Part shown: positions 1-15,000 of the stretch, in pieces
How the letters are laid out: each line of letters starts with the position of its first letter
How positions within the stretch are numbered: the stretch's first letter is position 1
DNA from: Ptychodera flava
Taxonomy: Eukaryota; Hemichordata; Enteropneusta; Ptychoderidae
DNA: 64,000 bases
Assembly (NCBI RefSeq): GCF_041260155.1
Contig: NC_091932.1
Location: forward strand, 25,324,746 to 25,388,745
Direction of reading: 5' to 3'
Made by a program: the position numbers and the translations under genes
Notes under the pieces: generated by a model
What the model was told of the DNA's origin: nothing
Database searches by the model: none
Seen by the model: the letters and a program-made list of their open reading frames with translations, nothing else

Positions 1-3000
1 TCTGTATGAAATCTCTGTATATGTTTCAATACAACACCAATGCTCTCACAAATAGCTGAACAAAATATTCTTGAAAAGATTTATTCATGTGGCACAAGCA
101 TGAAAACAGAATTATATTGCCAAGCAGAATAGTGTTTAAGAAAACTTTCAGCAATGCCTTATGCCTTTGCTTTTCTCAAAGATACTTACGGAGGGTGGTG
201 CTTCAGGAAGAGGTGAAATATAAGAACAAGTCAGGAAGTGTACTTTATTATGGTCAGTTATTCTCTTTGGTACGTAACAGGCCCTTTCTGTAGACGAAAC
301 ATGTACCGAAAACATAGTAAAATCTAGAAATCACAAAATATTGTGAACATGATTTGTCAGGTTCATTTTGTTTTTCAAATTAAAAAGGTATCATGGTAAT
401 TCTGGACTTTTTGACTAACTATTGTCATGACATGTAAACGCTAACGACATATATGATACTACCGGGTGTTTTGGAGCATTCGATATTTCCATGGTCCAAT
501 GAACTAGTATTGCTTTTAATTGTGATGTAAAGAAATTCTTACCAATTGGAGTCAATGGCTCCCTTGTTGTCTCTTCTGTTGTCTGCGGTTGACTCGGTGT
601 TGTGCTTGATATCTCTGTAGTAAGGAAGGTAGCAGATGTGCTCGGGGCTGTTGCGATTAGAACAAAAGATAAGGTGAGTTTTGCCACATCAAGTATCACA
701 AACAGTGTTGTGAGTACATCAATGACGTACTAGGAAATAATTAGTCTGTAGTCTTTGATACATTAATTTATGTCTCTTTTCAATTTCTTGGAGATTAATC
801 TAGGCTGTTGTATTACCTATGCGATTCCTAAGCAATTCCAATTCCTTATCAGCGAGCAAATATACTTTTTCGACACAAGTTACCATACATATGACTCTGA
901 TCTTACCTTCTGTGATCATTGTTGAATTTGTACTGATTTCCGTTGTATACGATGATGTTGTAGTGACTGGTGTTGTGGTAGTGATATTTGACAGAGTAGG
1001 AGCTTTGGTAAAAATAACAAACACTTGGATATCAATAAGTCATTTTAACGACTTACTACAACTACTTGTTGCGTCTGAGTCTGTATGAAATCTCTGTATA
1101 TGTTTCAATACAACACCAATGCTCTCACAAATAGCTGAACAAAATATTCTTGAAAAGATTTATTCATGTGGCACAAGCATGAAAACAGAAATTATATTGC
1201 CAAGCAGAATAGTGTTTAAGAAAACTTTCAGCAATGCCTTATGCCTTTGCTTTTCTCAAAGATACTTACGGAAGGGTGGTGCTCAGGAAGAGGTGAAATA
1301 TAAGAACAAGTCAGGAAGTGTACTTTATTATGGTCAGTTATTCTCTTTGGTACGTAACAGGCCCTTTCTGTAGACGAAACATGTACCGAAAACATAGTAA
1401 AATCTAGAAATCACACAATGTTGTGAACATGATTTGTCAGCTTCATTTTGTTTTTCAAATTAAAAAGTATCATGGTAATTCTGGACTTTTTGACTAACTA
1501 TTTGTCATGACATGTAAACGCTAACGACATATATGATACTACCGGGTGTTTTGGAGCATTCGATATTTCCATGGTCCAATGAACTAGTATTGCTTTTAAT
1601 TGTGATGTAAAGAAATTCTTACCAATTGGAGTCAATGGCTCCCTTGTTGTCTCTTCTGTTGTCTGCGGTTGACTCGGTGTTGTGCTTGATATCTCTGTAG
1701 TAAGGAAGGTAGCAGATGTGCTCGGGGCTGTTGCGATTAGAACAAAAGATAAGGTGAGTTTTGCCACATCAAGTATCACAAACAGTTTGTGAGTACATCA
1801 ATTGACGTACTAGGAAATAATTAGTCTGTAGTCTTTGATACATTAATTTATGTCTCTTTTCAATTTCTTGGAGATTAATCTAGGCTGTTGTATTACCTAT
1901 GCGATTCCTAAGCAATTCCAATTCCTTATCAGCGAGCAAATATACTTTTTCGACACAAGTTACCATACATATGACTCTGATCTTACCTTCTGTGATCATT
2001 GTTGAATTTGTACTGATTTCCGATGTATACGATGATGTTGTAGTGACTGGTGTTGTGGTAGTGATATTTGACAGAGTAGGAGCTTTGGTAAAAATAACAA
2101 ACACTTGGATATCAATAAGTCATTTTAACGACTTACTACAACTACTTGTTGCGTCTGAGTCTGTATGAAATCTCTGTATATGTTTCAATACAACACCAAT
2201 GCTCTCACAAAGAGCTGAACAAAATATTCTTGAAAAGATTTATTCATGTGGCACAAGCATGAAAACAGAGAATTATATTGCCAAGCAGAATAGTGTTTAA
2301 GAAAACTTTCAGCAATGCCTTATGCCTTTGCTTTTCTCAAAGATACTTACGGAAGGGTGGTGCTCCAGGAAGAGGTGAAATATAAGAACAAGTCAGGAAG
2401 TGTACTTTATTATGGTCAGTTATTCTCTTTGGTACGTAACAGGCCCTTTCTGTAGACGAAACATGTACCGAAAACATAGTAAAATCTAGAAATCACACAA
2501 TGTTGTGAACATGATTTGTCAGCTTCATTTTGTTTTTCAAATTAAAAAGTATCATGGTAATTCTGGACTTTTTGACTAACTATTTGTCATGACATGTAAA
2601 CGCTAACGACATATATGATACTACCGGGTGTTTTGGAGCATTCGATATTTCCATGGTCCAATGAACTAGTATTGCTTTTAATTGTGATGTAAAGAAATTC
2701 TTACCAATTGGACTCAATGGCTCCCTTGTCGTCTCTTCTGTTGTCTGCGGTTGACTCGGTGTTGTGCTTGATATCTCTGTAGTAAGGAAGGTAGCAGATG
2801 TGCTCGGGGCTGTTGCGATTAGAACAAAAGATAAGGTGAGTTTTGCCACATCAAGTATCACAAACAGTTTGTGAGTACATCAATTGACGTACTAGGAAAA
2901 TAATTAGTCTGTAGTCTTTGATACATTAATTTATGTCTCTTTTCAATTTCTTGGAGATTAATCTAGGCTGTTGTATTACCTATGCGATTCCTAAGCAATT

Positions 3001-6000
3001 CCAATTCCTTATCAGCGAGCAAATATACTTTTTCGACACAAGTTACCATACATATGACTCTGATCTTACCTTCTGTGATCATTGTTGAATTTGTACTGAT
3101 TTCCGATGTATACGATGATGTTGTAGTGACTGGTGTTGTGGTAGTGATATTTGACAGAGTAGGAGCTTTGGTAAAAATAACAAACACTTGGATATCAATA
3201 AGTCATTTTAACGACTTACTACAACTACTTGTTGCGTCTGAGTCTGTATGAAATCTCTGTATATGTTTCAATACAACACCAATGCTCTCACAAAGAGCTG
3301 AACAAAATATTCTTGAAAAGATTTATTCATGTGGCACAAGCATGAAAAACAGAATTTATATTGCCAAGCAGAATAGTGTTTAAGAAAACTTTCAGCAATG
3401 CCTTATGCCTTTGCTTTTCTCAAAGATACTTACGGAAGGGTGGTGCTCCAGGAAGAGGTGAAATATAAGAACAAGTCAGGAAGTGTACTTTATTATGGTC
3501 AGTTATTCTCTTTGGTACGTAACAGGCCCTTTCTGTAGACGAAACATGTACCGAAAACATAGTAAAATCTAGAAATCACAAAATGTTGTGAACATGATTT
3601 GTCAGCTTCATTTTGTTTTTCAAATTAAAAAGGTATCATGGTAATTCTGGACTTTTTGACTAACTATTTGTCATGACATGTAAACGCTAACGACATATAT
3701 GATACTACCGGGTGTTTTGGAGCATTCGATATTTCCATGGTCCAATGAACTAGTATTGCTTTTAATTGTGATGTAAAGAAATTCTTACCAATTGGAGTCA
3801 ATGGCTCCCTTGTTGTCTCTTCTGTTGTCTGCGGTTGACTCGGTGTTGTGCTTGATATCTCTGTAGTAAGGAAGGTAGCAGATGTGCTCGGGGCTGTTGC
3901 GATTAGAACAAAAGATAAGGTGAGTTTTGCCACATCAAGTATCACAAACAGTTTGTGAGTACATCAATTGACGTACTAGGAAATAATTAGTCTGTAGTCT
4001 TTGATACATTAATTTATGTCTCTTTTCAATTTCTTGGAGATTAATCTAGGCTGTTGTATTACCTATGCGATTCCTAAGCAATTCCAATTCCTTATCAGCG
4101 AGCAAATATACTTTTTCGACACAAGTTACCATACATATGACTCTGATCTTACCTTCTGTGATCATTGTTGAATTTGTACTGATTTCCGATGTATACGATG
4201 ATGTTGTAGTGACTGGTGTTGTGGTAGTGATATTTGACAGAGTAGGAGCTTTGGTAAAAATAACAAACACTTGGATATCAATAAGTCATTTTAACGACTT
4301 ACTACAACTACTTGTTGCGTCTGAGTCTGTATGAAATCTCTGTATATGTTTCAATACAACACCAATGCTCTCACAAAGAGCTGAACAAAATATTCTTGAA
4401 AAGATTTATTCATGTGGCACAAGCATGAAAACAGAATTATATTGCCAAGCAGAATAGTGTTTAAGAAAACTTTCAGCAATGCCTTATGCCTTTGCTTTTC
4501 TCAAAGATACTTACGGAAGGGTGGTGCTTCAGGAAGAGGTGAAATATAAGAACAAGTCAGGAAGTGTACTTTATTATGGTCAGTTATTCTCTTTGGTACG
4601 TAACAGGCCCTTTCTGTAGACGAAACATGTACCGAAAACATAGTAAAATCTAGAAATCACACAATGTTGTGAACATGATTTGTCAGCTTCATTTTGTTTT
4701 TCAAATTAAAATAGTATCATGGTAATTCTGGACTTTTTGACTAACTATTTGTCATGACATGTAAACGCTAACGACATATATGATACTACCGGGTGTTTTG
4801 GAGCATTCGATATTTCCATGGTCCAATGAACTAGTATTGCTTTTAATTGTGATGTAAAGAAATTCTTACCAATTGGAGTCAATGGCTCCCTTGTTGTCTC
4901 TTCTGTTGTCTGCGGTTGACTCGGTGTTGTGCTTGATATCTCTGTAGTAAGGAGGTAGCAGATGTGCTCGGGGCTGTTGCGATTAGAACAAAAGATAAGG
5001 TGAGTTTTGCCACATCAAGTATCACAAACAGTTTGTGAGTACATCAATTGACGTACTAGGAAATAATTAGTCTGTAGTCTTTGATACATTAATTTGTCTC
5101 TTTTCAATTTCTTGGAGATTAATCTAGGCTGTTGTATTACCTATGCGATTCCTAAGCAATTCCAATTCCTTATCAGCGAGCAAATATACTTTTTCGACAC
5201 AAGTTACCATACATATGACTCTGATCTTACCTTCTGTGATCATTGTTGAATTTGTACTGATTTCCGATGTATACGATGATGTTGTAGTGACTGGTGTTGT
5301 GGTAGTGATATTTGACAGAGTAGGAGCTTTGGTAAAAATAACAAACACTTGGATATCAATAAGTCATTTTAACGACTTACTACAACTACTTGTTGCGTCT
5401 GAGTCTGTATGAAATCTCTGTATATGTTTCAATACAACACCAATGCTCTCACAAAGAGCTGAACAAAATATTCTTGAAAAGATTTATTCATGTGGCACAA
5501 GCATGAAAACAGAAATTATATTGCCAAGCAGAATAGTGTTTAAGAAAACTTTCAGCAATGCCTTATGCCTTTGCTTTTCTCAAAGATACTTACGGAAGGG
5601 TGGTGCTCAGGAAGAGGTGAAATATAAGAACAAGTCAGGAAGTGTACTTTATTATGGTCAGTTATTCTCTTTGGTACGTAACAGGCCCTTTCTGTAGACG
5701 AAACATGTACCGAAAACATAGTAAAATCTAGAAATCACACAATGTTGTGAACATGATTTGTCAGCTTCATTTTGTTTTTCAAATTAAAATAGTATCATGG
5801 TAATTCTGGACTTTTTGACTAACTATTTGTCATGACATGTAAACGCTAACGACATATATGATACTACCGGGTGTTTTGGAGCATTCGATATTTCCATGGT
5901 CCAATGAACTAGTATTGCTTTTAATTGTGATGTAAAGAAATTCTTACCAATTGGACTCAATGGCTCCCTTGTCGTCTCTTCTGTTGTCTGCGGTTGACTC

Positions 6001-9000
6001 GGTGTTGTGCTTGATATCTCTGTAGTAAGGAAGGTAGCAGATGTGCTCGGGGCTGTTGCGATTAGAACAAAAGATAAGGTGAGTTTTGCCACATCAAGTA
6101 TCACAAACAGTTTGTGAGTACATCAATTGACGTACTAGGAAATAATTAGTCTGTAGTCTTTGATACATTAATTTATGTCTCTTTTCAATTTCTTGGAGAT
6201 TAATCTAGGCTGTTGTATTACCTATGCGATTCTAAGCAATTCCAATTCCTTATCAGCGAGCAAATATACTTTTTCGACACAAGTTACCATACATATGACT
6301 CTGATCTTACCTTCTGTGATTATTGTTGAACTTGTACTGATTTCCGTTGTATACGATGATGTTGTAGTGCCTGGTGTTGTGGTAGTGATATTTGACAGAG
6401 TAGGAGCTTTGGTAAAAATAACAAACACTTGGATATCAATAAGTCATTTTAACGACTTACTACAACTACTTGTTGCGTCTGAGTGTGTATGAAATCTCTG
6501 TATATGTTTCAATACAACACCAATGCTCTCACAAATAGCTGAACAAAATATTCTTGAAAAGATTTATTCATGTGGCACAAGCATGAAAACAGAATTATAC
6601 TGCCAAGCAGAATAGTGTTTAAGAAAACTTTCAGCAATGCCTTATGCCTTTGCTTTTCTCAAAGATACTTACGGAAGGGTGGTGCTTCAGGAAGAGGTGA
6701 AATATAAGAACAAGTCAGGAAGTGTACTTTATTATGGTCAGTTATTCTCTTTGGTACGTAACAGGCCCTTTCTGTAGACGAAACATGTACCGAAAACATA
6801 GTAAAATCTAGAAATCACAAAATGTTGTGAACATGATTTGTCAGCTTCATTTTGTTTTTCAAATTAAAATAGTATCATGGTAATTCTGGACTTTTTGACT
6901 AACTATTTGTCATGACATGTAAACGCTAACGACATATATGATACTACCGGGTGTTTTGGAGCATTCGATATTTCCATGGTCCAATGAACTAGTATTGCTT
7001 TTAATTGTGATGTAAAGAAATTCTTACCAATTGGAGTCAATGGCTCCCTTGTTGTCTCTTCTGTTGTCTGCGGTTGACTCGGTGTTGTGCTTGATATCTC
7101 TGTAGTAAGGAAGGTAGCAGATGTGCTCGGGGCTGTTGCGATTAGAACAAAAGATAAGGTGAGTTTTGCCACATCAAGTATCACAAACAGTTTGTGAGTA
7201 CATCAATTGACGTACTAGGAAATAATTAGTCTGTAGTCTTTGATACATTAATTTATGTCTCTTTTCAATTTCTTGGAGATTAATCTAGGCTGTTGTATTA
7301 CCTATGCGATTCCTAAGCAATTCCAATTCCTTATCAGCGAGCAAATATACTTTTTCGACACAAGTTACCATACATATGACTCTGATCTTACCTTCTGTGA
7401 TCATTGTTGAACTTGTACTGATTTCCGTTGTATACGATGATGTTGTAGTGCCTGGTGTTGTGGTAGTGATATTTGACAGAGTAGGAGCTTTGGTAAAAAT
7501 AACAAAACACTTGGATATCAATAAGTCATTTTAACGACTTACTACAACTACTTTTTGCGTCTGAGTGTGTATGAAATCTCTGTATATGTTTCAATACAAC
7601 ACCAATGCTCTCACAAATAGCTGAACAAAATATTCTTGAAAAGATTTATTCATGTGGCACAAGCATGAAAACAGAATTATACTGCCAAGCAGAATAGTGT
7701 TTAAGAAAACTTTCAGCAATGCCTTATGCCTTTGCTTTTCTCAAAGATACTTACGGAAGGGTGTGCTTCAGGAAGAGGTGAAATATAAGAACAAGTCAGG
7801 AAGTGTACTTTATTATGGTCAGTTATTCTCTTTGGTACGTAACAGGCCCTTTCTGTAGACGAAACATGTACCGAAAACATAGTAAAATCTAGAAATCACA
7901 CAATGTTGTGAACATGATTTGTCAGGTTCATTTTGTTTTTCAAATTAAAAAGGTATCATGGTAATTCTGGACTTTTTGACTAACTATTTGTCATGACATG
8001 TAAACGCTAACGACATATATGATACTACCGGGTGTTTTGGAGCATTCGATATTTCCATGGTCCAATGAACTAGTATTGCTTTTAATTGTGATGTAAAGAA
8101 ATTCTTACCAATTGGAGTCAATGGCTCCCTTGTTGTCTCTTCTGTTGTCTTCGGTTGACTCGGTGTTGTGCTTGATATCTCTGTAGTAAGGAAGGTAGCA
8201 GATGTGCTCGGGGCTGTTGCGATTAGAACAAAAGATAAGGTGAGTTTTGCCACATTTAGTATCACAAACAGTTTGTGAGTACATCAATTGACGTACTAGG
8301 AAATAATTAGTCTGTAGTCTTTGATACATTAATTTATGTCTCTTTTCAATTTCTTGGAGATTAATCTAGGCTGTTGTATTACCTATGCGATTCCTAAGCA
8401 ATTACAATTCCTTATCAGCGAGCAAATATACTTTTTCGACACAAGTTACCATACATATGACTCTGATCTTACCTTCTGTGATCATTGTTGAACTTGTACT
8501 GATTTCCGTTGTATACGATGATGTTGTAGTGCTGGTGTTGTGGTAGTGATATTTGACAGAGTAGGAGCTTTGGTAAAAATAACAAACACTTGGATATCAA
8601 TAAGTCATTTTAACGACTTATACAACTACTTGTTGCGTCTGAGTGTGTATGAAATCTCTGTATATGTTTCAATACAACACCAATGCTCTCACAAATAGCT
8701 GAACAAAATATTCTTGAAAAGATTTATTCATGTGGCACAAGCATGAAAACAGAATTATATGCCAAGCAGAATAGTGTTTAAGAAAACTTTCAGCAATGCC
8801 TTATGCCTTTGCTTTTCTCAAAGATACTTACGGAAGGGTGGTGCTTCAGGAAGAGGTGAAATATAAGAACAAGTCAGGAAGTGTACTTTATTATGGTCAG
8901 TTATTCTCTTTGGTACGTAACAGGCCCTTTCTGTAGACGAAACATGTACCGAAAACATAGTAAAATCTAGAAATCACACAATGTTGTGAACATGATTTGT

Positions 9001-12000
9001 CAGCTTCATTTTGTTTTTCAAATTAAAATAGTATCATGGTAATTCTGGACTTTTTGACTAACTATTTGTCATGACATGTAAACGCTAACGACATATATGA
9101 TACTACCGGGTGTTTTGGAGCATTCGATATTCCATGGTCCAATGAACTAGTATTGCTTTTAATTGTGATGTAAAGAAATTCTTACCAATGGAGTCAATGG
9201 CTCCCTTGTTGTCTCTTCTGTTGTCTTCGGTTGACTCGGTGTTGTGCTTGATATCTCTGTAGTAAGGAAGGTAGCAGATGTGCTCGGGGCTGTTGCGATT
9301 AGAACAAAAGATAAGGTGAGTTTTGCCACATCAAGTATCACAAACAGTTTGTGAGTACATCAATTGACGTACTAGGAAATAATTAGTCTGTAGTCTTTGA
9401 TACATTAATTTATGTCTCTTTTCAATTTCTTGGAGATTAATCTAGGCTGTTGTATTACCTATGCGATTCCTAAGCAATTCCAATTCCTTATCAGCGAGCA
9501 AATATACTTTTTCGACACAAGTTACCATACATATGACTCTGATCTTACCTTCTGTGATCATTGTTGAACTTGTACTGATTTCCGTTGTATACGATGATGT
9601 TGTAGTGCCTGGTGTTGTGGTAGTGATATTTGACAGAGTAGGAGCTTTGGTAAAAATAACAAACACTTGGATATCAATAAGTCATTTTAACGACTTACTA
9701 CAACTACTTGTTGCGTCTGAGTCTGTATGAAATCTCTGTATATGTTTCAATACAACACCAATGCTCTCACAAATAGCTGAACAAAATATTCTTGAAAAGA
9801 TTTATTCATGTGGCACAAGCATGAAAACAGAATTATATTGCCAAGCAGAATAGTGTTTAAGAAAACTTTCAGCAATGCCTTATGCCTTTGCTTTTCTCAA
9901 AGATACTTACGGAAGGGTGGTGCTTCAGGAAGAGGTGAAATATAAGAACAAGTCAGGAAGTGTACTTTATTATGGTCAGTTATTCTCTTGGTACGTAACA
10001 GGCCCTTTCTGTAGACGAAACATGTACCGAAAACATAGTAAAATCTAGAAATCACACAATGTTGTGAACATGATTTGTCAGCTTCATTTTGTTTTTCAAA
10101 TTAAAATAGTATCATGGTAATTCTGGACTTTTTGACTAACTATTTGTCATGACATGTAAACGCTAACGACATATATGATACTACCGGGTGTTTTGGAGCA
10201 TTCGATATTTCCATGGTCCAATGAACTAGTATTGCTTTTAATTGTGATGTAAAGAAATTCTTACCAATTGGAGTCAATGGCTCCCTTGTTGTCTCTTCTG
10301 TTGTCTGCGGTTGACTCGGTGTTGTGCTTGATATCTCTGTAGTAAGGAAGGTAGCAGATGTGCTCGGGGCTGTTGCGATTAGAACAAAAGATAAGGTGAG
10401 TTTTGCCACATCAAGTATCACAAACAGTTTGTGAGTACATCAATTGACGTACTAGGAAATAATTAGTCTGTAGTCTTTGATACATTAATTTATGTCTCTT
10501 TTCAATTTCTTGGAGATTAATCTAGGCTGTTGTATTACCTATGCGATTCCTAAGCAATTCCAATTCCTTATCAGCGAGCAAATATACTTTTTCGACACAA
10601 GTTACCATACATATGACTCTGATCTTACCTTCTGTGATCATTGTTGAACTTGTACTGATTTCCGTTGTATACGATGATGTTGTAGTGCCTGGTGTTGTGG
10701 TAGTGATATTTGACAGAGTAGGAGCTTTGGTAAAAATAACAAACACTTGGATATCAATAAGTCATTTTAACGACTTACTACAACTACTTGTTGCGTCTGA
10801 GTCTGTATGAAATCTCTGTATATGTTTCAATACAACACCAATGCTCTCACAAATAGCTGAACAAAATATTCTTGAAAAGATTTATTCATGTGGCACAAGC
10901 ATGAAAACAGAATTATATTGCCAAGCAGAATAGTGTTTAAGAAAACTTTCAGCAATGCCTTATGCCTTTGCTTTTCTCAAAGATACTTACGGAAGGGTGG
11001 TGCTTCAGGAAGAGGTGAAATATAAGAACAAGTCAGGAAGTGTACTTTATTATGGTCAGTTATTCTCTTTGGTACGTAACAGGCCCTTTCTGTAGACGAA
11101 ACATGTACCGAAAACATAGTAAAATCTAGAAATCACACAATGTTGTGAACATGATTTGTCAGCTTCATTTTGTTTTTCAAATTAAAATAGTATCATGGTA
11201 ATTCTGGACTTTTTGACTAACTATTTGTCATGACATGTAAACGCTAACGACATATATGATACTACCGGGTGTTTTGGAGCATTCGATATTTCCATGGTCC
11301 AATGAACTAGTATTGCTTTTAATTGTGATGTAAAGAAATTCTTACCAATTGGAGTCAATGGCTCCCTTGTTGTCTCTTTGTTGTCTGCGGTTGACTCGGT
11401 GTTGTGCTTGATATCTCTGTAGTAAGGAAGGTAGCAGATGTGCTCGGGGCTGTTGCGATTAGAACAAAAGATAAGGTGAGTTTTGCCACATCAAGTATCA
11501 CAAACAGTTTGTGAGTACATCAATTGACGTACTAGGAAATAATTAGTCTGTAGTCTTTGATACATTAATTTATGTCTCTTTTCAATTTCTTGGAGATTAA
11601 TCTAGGCTGTTGTATTACCTATGCGATTCCTAAGCAATTCCAATTCCTTATCAGCGAGCAAATATACTTTTTCGACACAAGTTACCATACATATGACTCT
11701 GATCTTACCTTCTGTGATCATTGTTGAACTTGTACTGATTTCCGTTGTATACGATGATGTTGTAGTGCCTGGTGTTGTGGTAGTGATATTTGACAGAGTA
11801 GGAGCTTTGGTAAAAATAACAAACACTTGGATATCAATAAGTCATTTTAACGACTTACTACAACTACTTGTTGCGTCTGAGTCTGTATGAAATCTCTGTA
11901 TATGTTTCAATACAACACCAATGCTCTCACAAATAGCTGAACAAAATATTCTTGAAAAGATTTATTCATGTGGCACAAGCATGAAAACAGAATTATATTG

Positions 12001-15000
12001 CCAAGCAGAATAGTGTTTAAGAAAACTTTCAGCAATGCCTTATGCCTTTGCTTTTCTCAAAGATACTTACGGAAGGGTGGTGCTTCAGGAAGAGGTGAAA
12101 TATAAGAACAAGTCAGGAAGTGTACTTTATTATGGTCAGTTATTCTCTTTGGTACGTAACAGGCCCTTTCTGTAGACGAAACATGTACCGAAAAACATAG
12201 TAAAATCTAGAAATCACACAATGTTGTGAACATGATTTGTCAGCTTCATTTTGTTTTTCAAATTAAAATAGTATCATGGTAATTCTGGACTTTTTGACTA
12301 ACTATTTGTCATGACATGTAAACGCTAACGACATATATGATACTACCGGGTGTTTTGGAGCATTCGATATTTCCATGGTCCAATGAACTAGTATTGCTTT
12401 TAATTGTGATGTAAAGAAATTCTTACCAATTGGAGTCAATGGCTCCCTTGTTGTCTCTTCTGTTGTCTTCGGTTGACTCGGTGTTGTGCTTGATATCTCT
12501 GTAGTAAGGAAGGTAGCAGATGTGCTCGGGGCTGTTGCGATTAGAACAAAAGATAAGGTGAGTTTTGCCACATCAAGTATCACAAACAGTTTGTGAGTAC
12601 ATCAATTGACGTACTAGGAAATAATTAGTCTGTAGTCTTTGATACATTAATTTATGTCTCTTTTCAATTTCTTGGAGATTAATCTAGGCTGTTGTATTAC
12701 CTATGCGATTCCTAAGCAATTCCAATTCCTTATCAGCGAGCAAATATACTTTTCGACACAAGTTACCATACATATGACTCTGATCTTACCTTCTGTGATC
12801 ATTGTTGAACTTGTACTGATTTCCGTTGTATACGATGATGTTGTAGTGACTGGTGTTGTGGTAGTGATATTTGACAGAGTAGGAGCTTTGGTAAAAATAA
12901 CAAACACTTGGATATCAATAAGTCATTTTAACGACTTACTACAACTACTTGTTGCGTCTGAGTGTGTATGAAATCTCTGTATATGTTTCAATACAACACC
13001 AATGCTCTCACAAATAGCTGAACAAAATATTCTTGAAAAGATTTATTCATGTGGCACAAGCATGAAAACAGAATTATATTGCCAAGCAGAATAGTGTTTA
13101 AGAAAACTTTCAGCAATGCCTTATGCCTTTGCTTTTCTCAAAGATACTTACGGAAGGGTGGTGCTTCAGGAAGAGGTGAAATATAAGAACAAGTCAGGAA
13201 GTGTACTTTATTATGGTCAGTTATTCTCTTTGGTACGTAACAGGCCCTTTCTGTAGACGAAACATGTACCAAAAACATAGTAAAATCTAGAAATCACACA
13301 ATGTTGTGAACATGATTTGTCAGCTTCATTTTGTTTTTCAAATTAAAATAGTATCATGGTAATTCTGGACTTTTTGACTAACTATTTGTCATGACATGTA
13401 AACGCTAACGACATATATGATACTACCGGGTGTTTTGGAGCATTCGATATTTCCATGGTCCAATGAACTAGTATTGCTTTTAATTGTGATGTAAAGAAAT
13501 TCTTACCAATTGGAGTCAATGGCTCCTTGTTGTCTCTTCTGTTGTCTTCGGTTGACTCGGTGTTGTGCTTGATATCTCTGTAGTAAGGAAGGTAGCAGAT
13601 GTGCTCGGGGCTGTTGCGATTAGAACAAAAGATAAGGTGAGTTTTGCCACATCAAGTATCACAAACAGTTTGTGAGTACATCAATTGACGTACTAGGAAA
13701 TAATTAGTCTGTAGTCTTTGATACATTAATTATGTCTCTTTTCAATTTCTTGAGATTAATCTAGGCTGTTGTATTACCTATGCGATTCCTAAGCAATTCC
13801 AATTCCTTATCAGCGAGCAAATATACTTTTTCGACACAAGTTACCATACATATGACTCTGATCTTACCTTCTGTGATCATTGTTGAACTTGTACTGATTT
13901 CCGTTGTATACGATGATGTTGTAGTGACTGGTGTTGTGGTAGTGATATTTGACAGAGTAGGAGCTTTGGTAAAAATAACAAACACTTGGATATCAATAAG
14001 TCATTTTAACGACTTACTACAACTACTTGTTGCGTCTGAGTCTGTATGAAATCTCTGTATATGTTTCAATACAACACCAATGCTCTCACAAATAGCTGAA
14101 CAAAATATTCTTGAAAAGATTTATTCATGTGGCACAAGCATGAAAACAGAATTATATTGCCAAGCAGAATAGTGTTTAAGAAAACTTTCAGCAATGCCTT
14201 ATGCCTTTGCTTTTCTCAAAGATACTTACGGAAGGGTGGTGCTTCAGGAAGAGGTGAAATATAAGAACAAGTCAGGAAGTGTACTTTATTATGGTCAGTT
14301 ATTCTCTTTGGTACGTAACAGGCCCTTTCTGTAGACGAAACATGTACCAAAAACATAGTAAAATCTAGAAATCACACAATGTTGTGAACATGATTTGTCA
14401 GCTTCATTTTGTTTTTCAAATTAAAATAGTATCATGGTAATTCTGGACTTTTTGACTAACTATTTGTCATGACATGTAAAGGCTAACGACATATATGATA
14501 CTACCGGGTGTTTTGGAGCATTCGATATTTCCATGGTCCAATGAACTAGTATTGCTTTTAATTGTGATGTAAAGAAATTCTTACCAATTGGAGTCAATGG
14601 CTCCCTTGTTGTCTCTTCTGTTGTCTGCGGTTGACTCGGTGTTGTGCTTGATATCTCTGTAGTAAGGAAGGTAGCAGATGTGCTCGGGGCTGTTGCGATT
14701 AGAACAAAAGATAAGGTGAGTTTTGCCACATCAAGTATCACAAACAGTTTGTGAGTACATCAATTGTACTAGGAAATAATTAGTCTGTAGTCTTTGATAC
14801 ATTAATTTATGTCTCTTTTCAATTTCTTGGAGATTAATCTAGGCTGTTGTATTACCTATGCGATTCCTAAGCAATTCCAATTCCTTATCAGCGAGCAAAT
14901 ATACTTTTTCGACACAAGTTACCATACATATGACTCTGATCTTACCTTCTGTGATCATTGTTGAACTTGTACTGATTTCCGTTGTATACGATGATGTTGT

